Positions 8,377-19,100 of a stretch of DNA of 25,630 nucleotides are shown here, in pieces. The notes beneath the pieces are model-generated. The model was not told the origin of the DNA. It ran no database searches and saw only the letters and a list, made by a program, of their open reading frames with translations. Source of the stretch: a virus; the IMG/VR virus record IMGVR_UViG_3300030117_001685, positions 1 through 25,630 of that record, one strand, 5' to 3'. Made by a program: the position numbers and the translations under genes. Numbering within the stretch: the stretch's first letter is position 1; each line of letters opens with the position of its first letter.

Positions 8377-9819
8377 ATGGCAATTACAAGTGCGAACGGT
8401 ATAGATGCCGCTCCTAGAAAACAAACGTTGTCGTCTAACTATGTAGACTTTACATCAAGCGCTACTGAAGGATGGGCACAACAATATTTACCAGACCTTA
8501 TGGAAAAAGAAGCTGAGGTATACGGTAAAAGAACAATCGCAGGTTTTTTATCTCAAATTGGAGCTGAAGAAGCTTCTACATCTGATAGAGTTATATGGTC
8601 AGAACAGGGTAGATTACATTTAGCTTATACAGCTACTTATAATGACAATAACACTGATTACACTATTGTAAACGATATTGATGGTAACACTGTTGGTGCA
8701 GACCACGGTATTAGAGTTGGTGATATGGTTATTATGTCTGTTGCTAATGCAACGGCTAAAGGTTACGTTTCTCATATCGATCCAGATGGTGATGACACTG
8801 ATCAAATTAGAGTTATTGCTTATGGAGCTGCTAATATGACTACAGCTTTAGGCTCTACGGCTACTACAGCTGGTGCTGTAAGAATTCTAGTTATTGGTTC
8901 TGAATTTGAAAAAGGAACTGATGGTAGATCTGCTGCTAACTCTCCTAAATTTAAATCTCACTCTAACAAGCATATTATCATGAAAGATTACTACGAAGTG
9001 TCTGGATCTGATACTACGCAAATTGGTTGGATTGAAGTTGCTGGAGAAGAAGGTCAATCAGGTTACCTATGGTATTTAAAAGCTGAAGGTGACACTAGAG
9101 CTCGTTTTACTGACTACTTAGAGATGACTATGTTAGAAGCTGAAACAGCTGTTGCTGGTGCTGGTGCAATTGGTGGTACTGATGGTGGTGCTTTACAAGA
9201 TGGTACGCAAGGTTTATTCCAAGCTATTACCACTAGAGGTCACCAAACTTCTGGTATTACTGGTGTTAACGCTGCAACTGATTTAGCTGAGTTTGACGCT
9301 ATATTAGCTGTGTTTGACCAAAACGGTGCGATTGAAGAAAACATGCTTTTTGTTGATAGAAGTACTTCGTTAGCAATGGATGACATGTTAGCTTCAATGA
9401 ACTCTTATGGGGCTGGTGGTACATCTTACGGTGTATTCGACAACTCAGAAGACATGGCACTTAACTTAGGATTCTCTGGATTCCGAAGAGGTTCTTATGA
9501 CTTCTACAAATCTGACTTCAAATACCTTAATGATAAAGGTACAAGAGGTGCTTTAAATGATACTGTAAATAACATTAGAGGAGTTGTTGTTCCTGCTGGT
9601 GTATCATCAGTATATGACGAGCAATTAGGTAAAAATATGAAACGTCCTTTCTTACATGTAAGATATAGAGCTTCACAAACTGATAATCGAAGATTAAAAA
9701 CTTGGATTACTGGTTCTGTTGGTGCTGCTACTTCTGGTAAAGATGTAATGGAAGTTCATTACTTATCTGAAAGATGTTTAGTTACTCAGGGAGCTAATAA
9801 CTTCATGTTGATAAACTAA
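8377..9819 (+). CDS. Major capsid protein (HK97-type fold expected)
   Basis: A 480-aa shell protein directly after the scaffold gene. It has an N-arm-like helical start, then a soluble alpha/beta body rich in Gly, Ala, Thr and Asp with no membrane segment; residues about 90-180 look like an inserted beta domain. Length and place fit the HK97-fold capsid proteins of crAss-like podoviruses (about 490 aa). Its codons differ from its neighbours: I count 26 Ile codons as 19 ATT, 3 ATC and 4 ATA, whereas nearby genes favour ATA, a sign of very high expression. The gene ends just before a strong intrinsic terminator. There is no protease or HK97-like maturation gene nearby, so cleavage is not predicted. 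The fold cannot be proven by eye; gene order is the main argument. Confidence 0.85.
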   Translation: MAITSANGIDAAPRKQTLSSNYVDFTSSATEGWAQQYLPDLMEKEAEVYGKRTIAGFLSQIGAEEASTSDRVIWSEQGRLHLAYTATYNDNNTDYTIVNDIDGNTVGADHGIRVGDMVIMSVANATAKGYVSHIDPDGDDTDQIRVIAYGAANMTTALGSTATTAGAVRILVIGSEFEKGTDGRSAANSPKFKSHSNKHIIMKDYYEVSGSDTTQIGWIEVAGEEGQSGYLWYLKAEGDTRARFTDYLEMTMLEAETAVAGAGAIGGTDGGALQDGTQGLFQAITTRGHQTSGITGVNAATDLAEFDAILAVFDQNGAIEENMLFVDRSTSLAMDDMLASMNSYGAGGTSYGVFDNSEDMALNLGFSGFRRGSYDFYKSDFKYLNDKGTRGALNDTVNNIRGVVVPAGVSSVYDEQLGKNMKRPFLHVRYRASQTDNRRLKTWITGSVGAATSGKDVMEVHYLSERCLVTQGANNFMLIN

Positions 9820-9830
9820 GTTTATTAAAA

Positions 9831-9860
9831 GTCGAGGCTTCGGCCTCGGCTTTATTTTAT
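9831..9860 (+). terminator. Intrinsic terminator after the capsid gene (UUCG loop)
   Basis: The inverted repeat CGAGGC-TTCG-GCCTCG (9833-9848) extends by a T-G and a G-C pair to 9831/9850. The loop is the extra-stable C(UUCG)G tetraloop. A T-rich tract (TTTATTTTAT) follows at once. It starts 11 bases after the capsid stop and should end or attenuate capsid transcripts and protect their 3' ends. Confidence 0.85.
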
Positions 9861-9882
9861 TAATTTTATTATATATTATATT
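9856..9882 (+). promoter_or_regulatory. A/T-only leader block before the 270-aa gene
   Basis: A 27-base A/T-only block, TTTATTAATT through ATATTATATT, immediately before the ATG at 9883 and overlapping the terminator T tract. It resembles 7177-7202. A restart promoter or a translation-enhancing leader is possible but not demonstrated. Confidence 0.3.
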
Positions 9883-10695
9883 ATGGCAAAAAAACAAGAA
9901 ACAAAAAAAGAGGTAGAGGTACCTGTTGTTGAAGCACCAGTTGTTGAAACACCGAAACCTAAAAAAGAAATAAAACCTTCGTGGGAAGTAAAAGATAGAA
10001 TGTATTATTTAAAAAACAATAGATCGCCTTTAACGTATTTAATACGAGGTAGTAATATATTTTGGTTTGACGAAGAGAAAGGATATGAAAGAGAACTAAA
10101 ATATACATCTAACCAAAGAACTCCTTTTGTTGACGAGATGAAAGGTGAGCAAAGATTAGAACATATTATATTTCAAAACGGTCAACTGTTTGTTCCTAAA
10201 AATAAAACCGTTTTACAAAAGCTTTTATCTTTATATCACCCACATAGAGATACGCTTTTTCACGAGCATAAACCTGCTGAAATAGCGGCTGAACAAATAG
10301 ATATTTTAGAGTTAGAGGTTGACGCTCTTATGGCTGCTAGAGAAATGGATATTGATATGGCAGAAGCAATTATGCGTGTAGAAAAAGGATCTGAGGTATC
10401 TAAGATGAGCTCTAAAGAACTTAAAAGAGATTTATTAATATTTGCTAAATCAAATCCAATTTTGTTCTTAGAATTAGCTAATGATGAAAACGTAATGTTA
10501 AGAAACTTTGGTATAAAAGCTACAGAAGCTGGTATACTAAAGCTACATAACCAAAGAGATTTTTTATGGGGCTCAACTGATAGAAAATTATTTACTGTTC
10601 CTTTTGAGGAGCATCCATATACAGCTTTAGCCGCTTGGTTTAAAACTGATGAAGGTATGGAAATATATGCAAATATAGAAAAACGATTAAAATAA
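9883..10695 (+). CDS. Conserved phage head-region protein of unknown function
   Basis: A 270-aa protein right after the capsid gene. Residues 1-33 are a disordered Lys/Glu/Val/Pro linker with a repeated VVE[AT]P unit. Residues about 38-125 form a beta-rich domain (LIRGSNIFWFDEEKGYEREL, then NQRTPFVDE, LEHIIFQNGQLFVPK). Residues about 130-215 are helical (ILELEVDALMAAREMDIDMA, then SKELKRDLLIFAKSNP), and the end is mixed (LFTVPFEEHPYTALAAWF). I recall similar proteins next to capsid genes in marine phages, annotated only as hypothetical. It has its own A/T leader and is bracketed by two UNCG hairpins, so it may be expressed separately from the capsid gene. Head completion or capsid-associated protein is an inference. 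Confidence 0.55.
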   Translation: MAKKQETKKEVEVPVVEAPVVETPKPKKEIKPSWEVKDRMYYLKNNRSPLTYLIRGSNIFWFDEEKGYERELKYTSNQRTPFVDEMKGEQRLEHIIFQNGQLFVPKNKTVLQKLLSLYHPHRDTLFHEHKPAEIAAEQIDILELEVDALMAAREMDIDMAEAIMRVEKGSEVSKMSSKELKRDLLIFAKSNPILFLELANDENVMLRNFGIKATEAGILKLHNQRDFLWGSTDRKLFTVPFEEHPYTALAAWFKTDEGMEIYANIEKRLK

Positions 10696-10702
10696 TCAAA
10701 CC

Positions 10703-10739
10703 GTAGTGGTAGTCGCCCTACGGGGCGATTACAAACTAC
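10703..10739 (+). promoter_or_regulatory. Long RNA hairpin with UACG loop, no T tract
   Basis: Inner stem TCGCCC (10713-10718) / GGGCGA (10723-10728) closes a C(UACG)G tetraloop. Flanking pairs extend it and an outer GTAGT (10703-10707) / ACTAC (10735-10739) stem completes it, with a small internal loop. No T run follows on the + strand, so it is better read as an mRNA stability or processing element, or a weak terminator. Confidence 0.6.
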
Positions 10740-10753
10740 AATAAAAAAATATT

Positions 10754-11491
10754 ATGGTAAGTGTAGACTCAGTATATCAAAAAGTTTTAGCTTTAGCTAA
10801 TAAAGAACAAAGAGGTTATATAACTCCTCAAGAATTTAATTTGTTTGCAGACTTAGCTCAAAAAGAAATATTTGAACAATATTTTTATGATATAAACCAG
10901 TTTAGAAGAGTACCTGGTAATAATCATGAATTTAGTGATCCATTAAAAAATCTAGATCAAAAAATATCTATTTTTGAAAAATATGATGAGAGTGTTGTGC
11001 CTGTTAATTCGTATAGCGATATATTTTTACCAAATGATGTTTACAGAGTTGGTATGATAAGAGTTAAATATAGAGGAAATCCTAGAAATGTTATAGCAGA
11101 AAAAATAGATTTTAGACAATTAATGACTTATCATGAAGCCCCTTTAACAAGAGCAAATAAAATGATTGGGGCTTATTACACTCAATACCCAACAAATGCT
11201 GGTGAGAATAGAATAAAAATATATCCAATTGTTTCTCAAGACGAAAGCGTAGATCAAGTTCGAGTTAGTTACATACGTAAACCAGTACAACCTAAATGGA
11301 CTTATGTAGTTATAAACGACAAACCAATATACAATGGTACTAACGCGATTGATTTTGAATTACATCAATCAGAAGAATCAGAGCTAGTATACAGAATATT
11401 AGTTTTAGCTGGTATAGCTATAGAAAAACCACAACTCACACAAACAAGCGCTCAGTTAGCAAGTGCACAAATTCAACAAGAAAAATCATAA
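10754..11491 (+). CDS. Head-tail connector/ring protein (adaptor-like)
   Basis: A 245-aa protein. The N-terminus is helical (VYQKVLALANKEQRGYITPQ then EFNLFADLAQKEIFEQYFYD, residues 8-46). A beta-rich middle (DIFLPNDVYRVGMIRVKY, then VSYIRKPVQPKW near 171-182) and a C-terminal helical pair (FELHQSEESELVYRILVLAG, 201-220) follow. A helical bundle plus a beta sheet is the layout of portal-bound adaptor and ring proteins, and its position between capsid and nozzle genes matches T7 gp11 and crAss-like ring proteins. These rings stack under the portal and link it to the tail. The gene ends 3 bases before a second, longer protein that probably has a related job. No enzyme motif is seen. The assignment is by architecture and position. 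Confidence 0.6.
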   Translation: MVSVDSVYQKVLALANKEQRGYITPQEFNLFADLAQKEIFEQYFYDINQFRRVPGNNHEFSDPLKNLDQKISIFEKYDESVVPVNSYSDIFLPNDVYRVGMIRVKYRGNPRNVIAEKIDFRQLMTYHEAPLTRANKMIGAYYTQYPTNAGENRIKIYPIVSQDESVDQVRVSYIRKPVQPKWTYVVINDKPIYNGTNAIDFELHQSEESELVYRILVLAGIAIEKPQLTQTSAQLASAQIQQEKS

Positions 11492-11494
11492 TAA

Positions 11495-13126
11495 ATGGGA
11501 TTAATTACAGAAACACAAAACGAATATTACAGTGGTAATAATCATGGTAGTTATCAGTTTATATCTTTACAAGATCTTATAACTCAGTTTGAAATAGCTT
11601 ATGTTGGTGAAGGTAAAGTAATACCTAAAATAAAAAGAGCTGATATATCATTTTTTGCACAAAGAGCTTTGCAAGAATTATCATTTGATACTTTTAAATC
11701 TATAAAATCTCAAGAAATAGAAGTGCCACCTAGTTTACAAATGATATTACCTCATGATTATGTTGGTTATACTAAATTATCTTCTGTAGACGCTTCTGGT
11801 ATAAAGCACGTTTTATACCCTACTACAGATACTAACAACCCTTTTCAAATAAAACAAAATGCTGATGGTAGTTACTTTTTTGGTGAAGCAACAAATATAG
11901 TAAATAATTTTGATTTTACAGTAGATTTAAATGCTTCTGAGTGGAGCTTTAACAATATTACATTTGGGAATGGTGCTTGGGATAGCACTAGCTTTAATGC
12001 TAATGGTAATGGTGGTAACGGACAGTATAAATTTAACTATATATTAGATAGTATACAAATAACAAATCAAGAACTTGAGTTTTCAATTTTGTGGCATAAT
12101 AATGCTCAAAACACCGGTGGTAGTAAAGCTTACGGCGCTTGGCAAAGATTAGATGTTAGTAATGCTGATATTGTAACTTTAAAAGCGACTGCTAAATCTG
12201 GAGACCGACAAACAGATGATAGTGGCACTTTATTGTGTGACTATGGTGTTGTTAGGGTTGGCTTGAGTACTATAAATCCAAGTGTTGGTTTTGAATTAGC
12301 AAACGGTAATATAGTAAACGCTAATCACACTAATCCTTATAATACTAATTATCCATCGCCAAACGTAGATGCATCAAGATTAGATTTAGGCTATACGGAA
12401 TGGAGTGATGGTACAGCTAGTCAAAAAGAATTAGAAGACATAGATGTTTCTTCGTATGATGAAGTTTGGGTTTATATACAATCTTTTTCACCTTGGCAAG
12501 CTGCTGCTGTAACAGACGTTTCTTCGGGTGCTCAAGGTGGTACAGTAGCAATATCACCTACTTCATCTGTAAATAACACTCCACAAAAAAACACTGTTAA
12601 TGAGGTTCAAATTGTAGTAGATGGTTTATTTCCAAGCTTAACCGAAAATAACGAAGATGGTATATCATCAACTTGGGATAAGTACAAGTCTATAACACCA
12701 GCTGAAGATAGAAACGATAATTATGATGACGATGATCATATATACCAAGCTAATGTTGGTAGAAGATATGGTATAGAACCTTCTCACGCTCAAATAAATG
12801 GATCATTTTATATCGATGAACTTAGAGGAAAAATACATTTTAGCTCTAACATTTCAGGAGAAACTGTGATATTAGATTATATAAGTGATAGCTTAGGTAC
12901 AGATGAAGAAATGCAAGTGCATAAGTTTGCAGAAGAAGCTATGTATAAACACATTGCTTATGCTATATTATCTACTTCTTCAAATCCGCTTCATCAAAAC
13001 TTAGCTGGAAGAATTAAAAGAGAAAGGTTTGCAGCTACAAGACAAGCTAAACTAAGATTATCAAATATTAAATTAGAAGAATTAACTCAAATACTTAGAG
13101 GTAAATCTAAACATATAAAACACTAG
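11495..13126 (+). CDS. Head-tail adaptor/ring protein with a large inserted beta domain
   Basis: A 543-aa protein. The N-terminal block (residues 27-110) has the helical adaptor look: DLITQFEIAYVGEG, then ADISFFAQRALQELSFDTF, then LPHDYVGYTKLSSVD. The C-terminal block (410-541) holds YQANVGRRYGIEPSHAQING, a beta hairpin FYIDELRGKIHFSSN, VILDYISDSLGTDEE and a helix VHKFAEEAMYKHIAYAI. I recall these blocks from crAss-like and other Bacteroidota podovirus ring proteins. Between them, residues about 133-379 form an Asn/Gly/Ser/Thr-rich, Trp-containing beta domain resembling a jelly-roll or carbohydrate-binding module (VNNFDFTVDLNASEWSF and onward). It probably sits between portal and nozzle, and the insert likely faces outward. 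The start at 11495 follows the previous stop by 3 bases. Confidence 0.65.
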   Translation: MGLITETQNEYYSGNNHGSYQFISLQDLITQFEIAYVGEGKVIPKIKRADISFFAQRALQELSFDTFKSIKSQEIEVPPSLQMILPHDYVGYTKLSSVDASGIKHVLYPTTDTNNPFQIKQNADGSYFFGEATNIVNNFDFTVDLNASEWSFNNITFGNGAWDSTSFNANGNGGNGQYKFNYILDSIQITNQELEFSILWHNNAQNTGGSKAYGAWQRLDVSNADIVTLKATAKSGDRQTDDSGTLLCDYGVVRVGLSTINPSVGFELANGNIVNANHTNPYNTNYPSPNVDASRLDLGYTEWSDGTASQKELEDIDVSSYDEVWVYIQSFSPWQAAAVTDVSSGAQGGTVAISPTSSVNNTPQKNTVNEVQIVVDGLFPSLTENNEDGISSTWDKYKSITPAEDRNDNYDDDDHIYQANVGRRYGIEPSHAQINGSFYIDELRGKIHFSSNISGETVILDYISDSLGTDEEMQVHKFAEEAMYKHIAYAILSTSSNPLHQNLAGRIKRERFAATRQAKLRLSNIKLEELTQILRGKSKHIKH

Positions 13127-13129
13127 TAT

Positions 13130-16100
13130 ATGCCAGAAATAAAGCATAATTTTATCAGTGGTAAAATGAATAAAGATTTTGACGAAAGAATCGTCAAAAA
13201 CGGTGAATATAGAGATGCCATGAATATACAAGTCAACACATCAGAAGATTCTGAAGTTGGTACTGTTCAAAATATACTAGGTAATTCTTTAATAACAGGC
13301 CAAGATTTTTTATCAGATAGAGCCATTTGTATTGGTAGTATTTCTAATGAAAGAGAAGATAAAGTTTATTATTTTGTAACAAATAAAGAGTTTGTTAAAA
13401 ACCCTAACTTTTCAAGAGATTTAAATGGAGATGGGCAAGTTGATCGTTGGACTCTAGAGTCTGGGTGGACTTGGGATAGTAATAATAAAGTTGTTAAAGG
13501 TAATAATCCTGGTCAATACTTTAAGGTTAGACAACCTACACCTTTTATAGGTGGTATTGATTGGCCTGTTACTATTAGGGTAACTCTTAGCGGCGTACAA
13601 TCAAACATTGATAATGGAACACTAGATGTGCGTTTAGTTAATTCAGGTGGTAAAGGTGTTAGGTTTGATATTGAAGATTTACAGAATAAAACTTATGAGT
13701 TTACAGGTAAAATAGGTGATTACGAAACTACTACTCAAAGTGTTTTTGATCAAGTTTTAATACAAAGAAGTGATAGTACAGGTGATGGTTATCAAGGTAA
13801 TATAGAAAGTATTTCTGTTTCTGAAGGTTATGATTATATTATAGAATACGATAAAACTCTAAACAAAATAACACCTGTTTTTGTTGATCACACTAAAGAG
13901 GTTTTAAGATTTAATCACAATAATTTAATAACTGGTATTAATATTATTGATGATATGTTATTTTTTACAGATGGCAACAGTGAGCCTAAAAAAATAAACA
14001 TACCAAGATCTATAAAAGGTACTAATCCTAATGGTAATGAAAAAACTAATTTTATAAATGAGTTTACAGATACACAAGTTGTCTGTAAAGAAGAGCATAT
14101 AACAGTAATAAAAAGAAAGCCTACATCTCAACCAACTATAAAACTAGTACAAGAGGTTGATCCTACTAAAACCAACTCAGCTATAACTAGAATATTAGAC
14201 GAACCAAGTAGTATAATTGCAGATGGTATAGTTGGACCTGATATTAATTTTAATAATTTTGAAGTAGGTAATGAAAAAACTATAGAATTATTTACAGATT
14301 TAAATGGTGAAAGTGGTTTTACTTTAGATTGGGCTGTTGGAGACTTAATAGGTATAAAAGCTTTTGAAGGTAGTAGTTTTGATGAACAACCTTCTTTACC
14401 ACTTCTTAATTATAATATAAAAGGTAAAATAGTAGCTAGTCCAGAAAATGATTTTACTGATTTAGCTTTAGAAGTAATTCCTAACAGTGACTTTGCTATT
14501 TCTAACTCTACAGGTGTTAAACCAAAATTTTGGACTAATTTACCAAACAATTGGAATTACAACCATCAAACCGCTACAGTTGAAGTTGACGCGGGTGAAT
14601 ACCAACAATGGCAAGGCCCATCACTAACAAATACACTTGTAGCTAATGGAGAGTACATACTTTCTATAAAAATAAATAACTATGTACAAGGAGGTGTTAA
14701 CGTGTGGCTTTGTACTACTCCAGCTGTAGTTGGTGATACTACTGACTATAGTAATACTACAGAGCCTAGATATTTATTTAAATTAACTGACACTACTATT
14801 GTATCAAATGGTATTTTTGAAAAAGAGTTTAATCTTTCACCAGGTAATCAAACACAGTTGTTTACACAAACAAATCATAGTAAATATTACGCCGGTACAG
14901 ATAGTAGAGTATATATACAAACAACTGGTATTTCAGGCCCACAATCACTGCAAAACGAGTTTGATATAGAATATGTTTCTTTAATAAGAAAAGACCAAAC
15001 AAATGCTAAGTGTAGAATAGAAGTATTATCTGTTCCCAATCCACCACCAGTTGTTCCTGCTGGTAAACAAACAATAAACTTTATCGTTAGTAAATTAGCT
15101 CAGACTAAAAAAATATTTGAATTTAAGTTTCCTAGAATAGCTTATAGATACAAATATCAAGACAATGAGTATTCTGCTATATCTCCTTTTTCACAAGTTG
15201 CTTTTGCGCCAGGATCTTTTAACTACCACCCTAAAAGAGGTTACAATTTAGGTATGGCTAATCAACTTAATTCTATAGAAATAACAAACTTAAAATCTTT
15301 AATGCCTGATGGCGTAAAAGAAATAGATATAATATACAAAGAGGACACTTCACCTAACTTATATGTTGTTGATACAATAAAACCAAACACAGCTTATTCC
15401 CAAGCAGTAGATTCTTGGGGGCAAGGTAGTTACATTATAAGTTCAGAGCAAATATACAAAGCTATATCCTCTAATCAGTTATTGAGACCGTACGATAACG
15501 TTCCTAAAAATGCTTTAGCTCAAGATGTTAGTGGTAGTAGAGTAATATATGGTAATTATACACAAGGTTTTGATTTACTCAGCAATAACCAAAATTATTA
15601 TCCTGACTTTAACTTTAATTTTAAAAGTACAAATATACAGGGTATAACGTTACCTTCTGTAAAAACATTAAGAGAATATCAAATAGGAGCTGTTTTTGTA
15701 GATGAGCATGGTAGAGAAACACCTGTTATTTCTAGCTCAGTAGGTAGTAAAGTTTTAGATAAAGAGTTTTCAGATAAACAAAATCAAATAAATGTATCTT
15801 TTAATAATACTAATAGTCCTGAAGGTTTAAAATATGTTAAGTTTTATATAAAAGAAACTTCTGGTGAATACTATAATATGGCTATGGATCGTTTTTACGA
15901 TGCTGGTGACAATCAATTATGGTTAGCTTTTCCTTCTTCTGATATAAATAAAGTTGATATTAATGATTTTTTAATATTAAAAAAAGGTAGTGAAAGTAAT
16001 GCTTTAGTAAAAGACGAAGCTAAGTATAAAATATTAGATATACAAAGAGAAGCACCTGATCATATAAAGCAAAATAAAATATTAATAGAACAATTAACAC

Positions 16101-19100
16101 ATAATACTGATTCTACGTTAGGAAGTATAAGAGATATATTCGATGATAATGATAATTTACCTTTATCTGGTCAGCAAATATTTAGAATGAACTACGAAGA
16201 GTTTACTAAATCTTTAAGTAGAGATTTACATAATATAGAAGAAGGTTTATTATATATTCAATTTACATCACCTGTTGATAATAGTGCTTCTAAAAGATAT
16301 AGAATAAACAAAATACAAAGTACATTTGGCCAAGATGGAGTTGCTTTATCCAATGCTCAATATATTGTAATAATACAAGGTGTTTTAGGTGATGATGTTA
16401 ATTGGATGACTAACGATATAACAGGTGGTAATTCTAGTTCTATAATTGATAATGTTACTGTTAATGTATATAATTATAGGGTTGAAAATTCATCAAAATT
16501 TGATGGTAAGTTTTTTATTAAAATAGATGCTAATGGTATAGCTAATAGTAATTTATTAAGCGGGTTTTTATCTGGTAGTAAAAGCTATAGACAAGTACTT
16601 AACAAAAGGCTTTACATGTTAGATAAAGAAATAGGAAGTAAATCTTCAGCTGCGTTAACTGGTATGAAACTAGGGCAGTACAGCCATCTTTTTGGTAGGT
16701 ATGCACCATTTTTTAGAAACTATTGGTCAAAACCAAATAGATTTCAAATGGAAGAAAGTGGAAGTGGGAATAGTCCTTTTAACGCTGGTCAATATGCTTT
16801 TGCTGAAGATCAAGTGGAGAATGACTATCAAACTTATCACCAACAAACTTGGATACAGTCAAATCTTTGGAGAGATGAACTTGCTTATATTACAGTTGGT
16901 AAAGATGTTGAAGCTGCAGAGCCTAATTACGGTGGTAATGGTTTTGTTGGTTATAGTATGGGTTACTTAGGTAACAATACTTATCAAGCAAACGCTAGAT
17001 TAGCAGATTCACATGGTTGGACAAAAAGAAATAGAGAAAATAATAGCGTTTGGTTTATTGATAAAGCTTTTTGGTCTGGTAAAGTAAGAAATAATGACAA
17101 CACACTACGTTTTGGTAGTGATTTTATAATAGGTACCGATTACTCCGCCGAAAACAACGGTATTAAGGGTACAGCCGCTTCAGATAAATCAACGTTTAAT
17201 ATATCTATGGGTGGTATTTTAAGAAACTCTGATTATACAACTGAAGCCGGTGAAGAAAGAGTTACTAAAGTTAAACATTTACATAATAATGAAACAACAC
17301 AGCCTAATTATTTTAACATTGGTGTAGATGGTGGTAACAATAACTATGAGACAATTGATACTCAAGATTTGATACAGTCATTTGTTCCTGGTACTTGCTT
17401 TAGATTTAGAGAAGATCCGACAAATGAAATATATAAAATAGTGGATCCAGTAGCGCCTGATGGTCACTTAAGGTTTGATGATGGATTAACTAATGGTGGC
17501 CACTGGGATGCACAAAGAACATCAGACACATCTGACGACGTTGATTATCCTAGCAATTGGCTTTGGAAAGATACAATTAAGCCAGCAGATGATTTTAATA
17601 CACCTGTTCAATTCTCCCCTTTCCCCTTATTAGAGCCAAATCTTACGGCAGCGTGGGGTGTTAATGCAGAACCTAGAGACGATCAAGAAAATGCTTATTC
17701 AGGAATTACATGGAACACTTATTTTAGGCCTGATACAAGAAAAAGAACAGCTCAATTATCACCTAACTTTAGTACAAACTACAAATTAAAATGTGTTAAT
17801 TCTAGCAATAACGGTGAAGTAACTTGGAACCCAGCTGGTACTATAGGACCAATATCTGGTGGTTTAAAATTAACTAAAGCGCACTCTACATATTCTTCTG
17901 GGTCTACAACCGAACCAAAAGCTAGTTATTCAGCAACTGGATCAGAGTGTTATATCGTTGTTGATGATTTAGATGCGGTAAATCATGATGGTACAACTAA
18001 ACGAATAACCACCGGTTTAATACTAACCGCACACTCTGGTAGTGACAACTTAGACTTTACAGGTAGCGGTGAAAGTAAACAACCTCTTTTAATATGGAAA
18101 ATAGAAGAAATTAGTAGTGTATTTAAACTTTGGCTTTGTGGATATAAAAAACCTTTGTGTTTAGATGGTAATACTTTTACTGGCTTATCTACACACGATA
18201 TAGTTGGTAATCTACCTTCTAGTGGTGGTGACTTAACATTTGAACAACCAGCTATGAATGGTTACTCTCAATACTTATGTAATAGAATAAATGCTCAAGA
18301 CGCCATGAATCATGGTTATGAAGTTTATGATCAAGATATGGGTGTTGACAATGGTGTGCCTAGTATAATGCCTGTTTACTATAACTTTGAAATTTTAGAA
18401 GAAATTGAAAGAGAAGCTCTTTTACCTAGTAACCCTGCTATTTGGGAAACAGAACCAAAAAATAATGTTGATTTAGATATTTATTACGAAGCTAGTGGTT
18501 ACAATCCTTTGTATATAAACAATGATACAAAAAGTTTAGCAGTGCCAATAGGCTCTAGCATCATACATTTAAACGGTAACATTAGTATAGAAAACAATAC
18601 TTTAGTTAGTAACGTAGATAAAGATGGTAATGATTGGTATTTAACAACTGATAAAACATTTTTTGCTGGAAGTGGTTATATAGAAATAGGTGATAAAGTA
18701 CAAATAAATAAACAAGATGGTGGCTCTGTAATATTAATAGTAGAAAACTACGGTACTTTAACTAATAATAAAACAAATAAACTTTATTTTAAATCAAACC
18801 TTTATGGTCCAGATATATCTTATGTTTTAAACTGGCATAATTGTTTTAGTTTTGGAAACGGTGTAGAGTCTAATAGAATTAGAGATAATTTTAACTTACC
18901 ATTTATAGCTAATGGTGTTAAAGCTTCTACCACTGTAGAGTTTTCTAATTATGAAGAAGAAACAAGAAAATATGGTTTAATATATTCTGGTTTGTATAAT
19001 GCTAATAGTGGTATTAATGAGCTAAATCAATTTATAGCTGCTGAAAAAATAACTAAAGATTTAAACCCAACTTATGGTAGTATACAAAAGCTACATGCTA

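Noticed and set aside
16692-16970. A 92-aa + frame ORF inside the nozzle gene
   Set aside because: Fully contained in a long coherent gene in another frame, with no separate start signal and a composition typical of a shifted frame.
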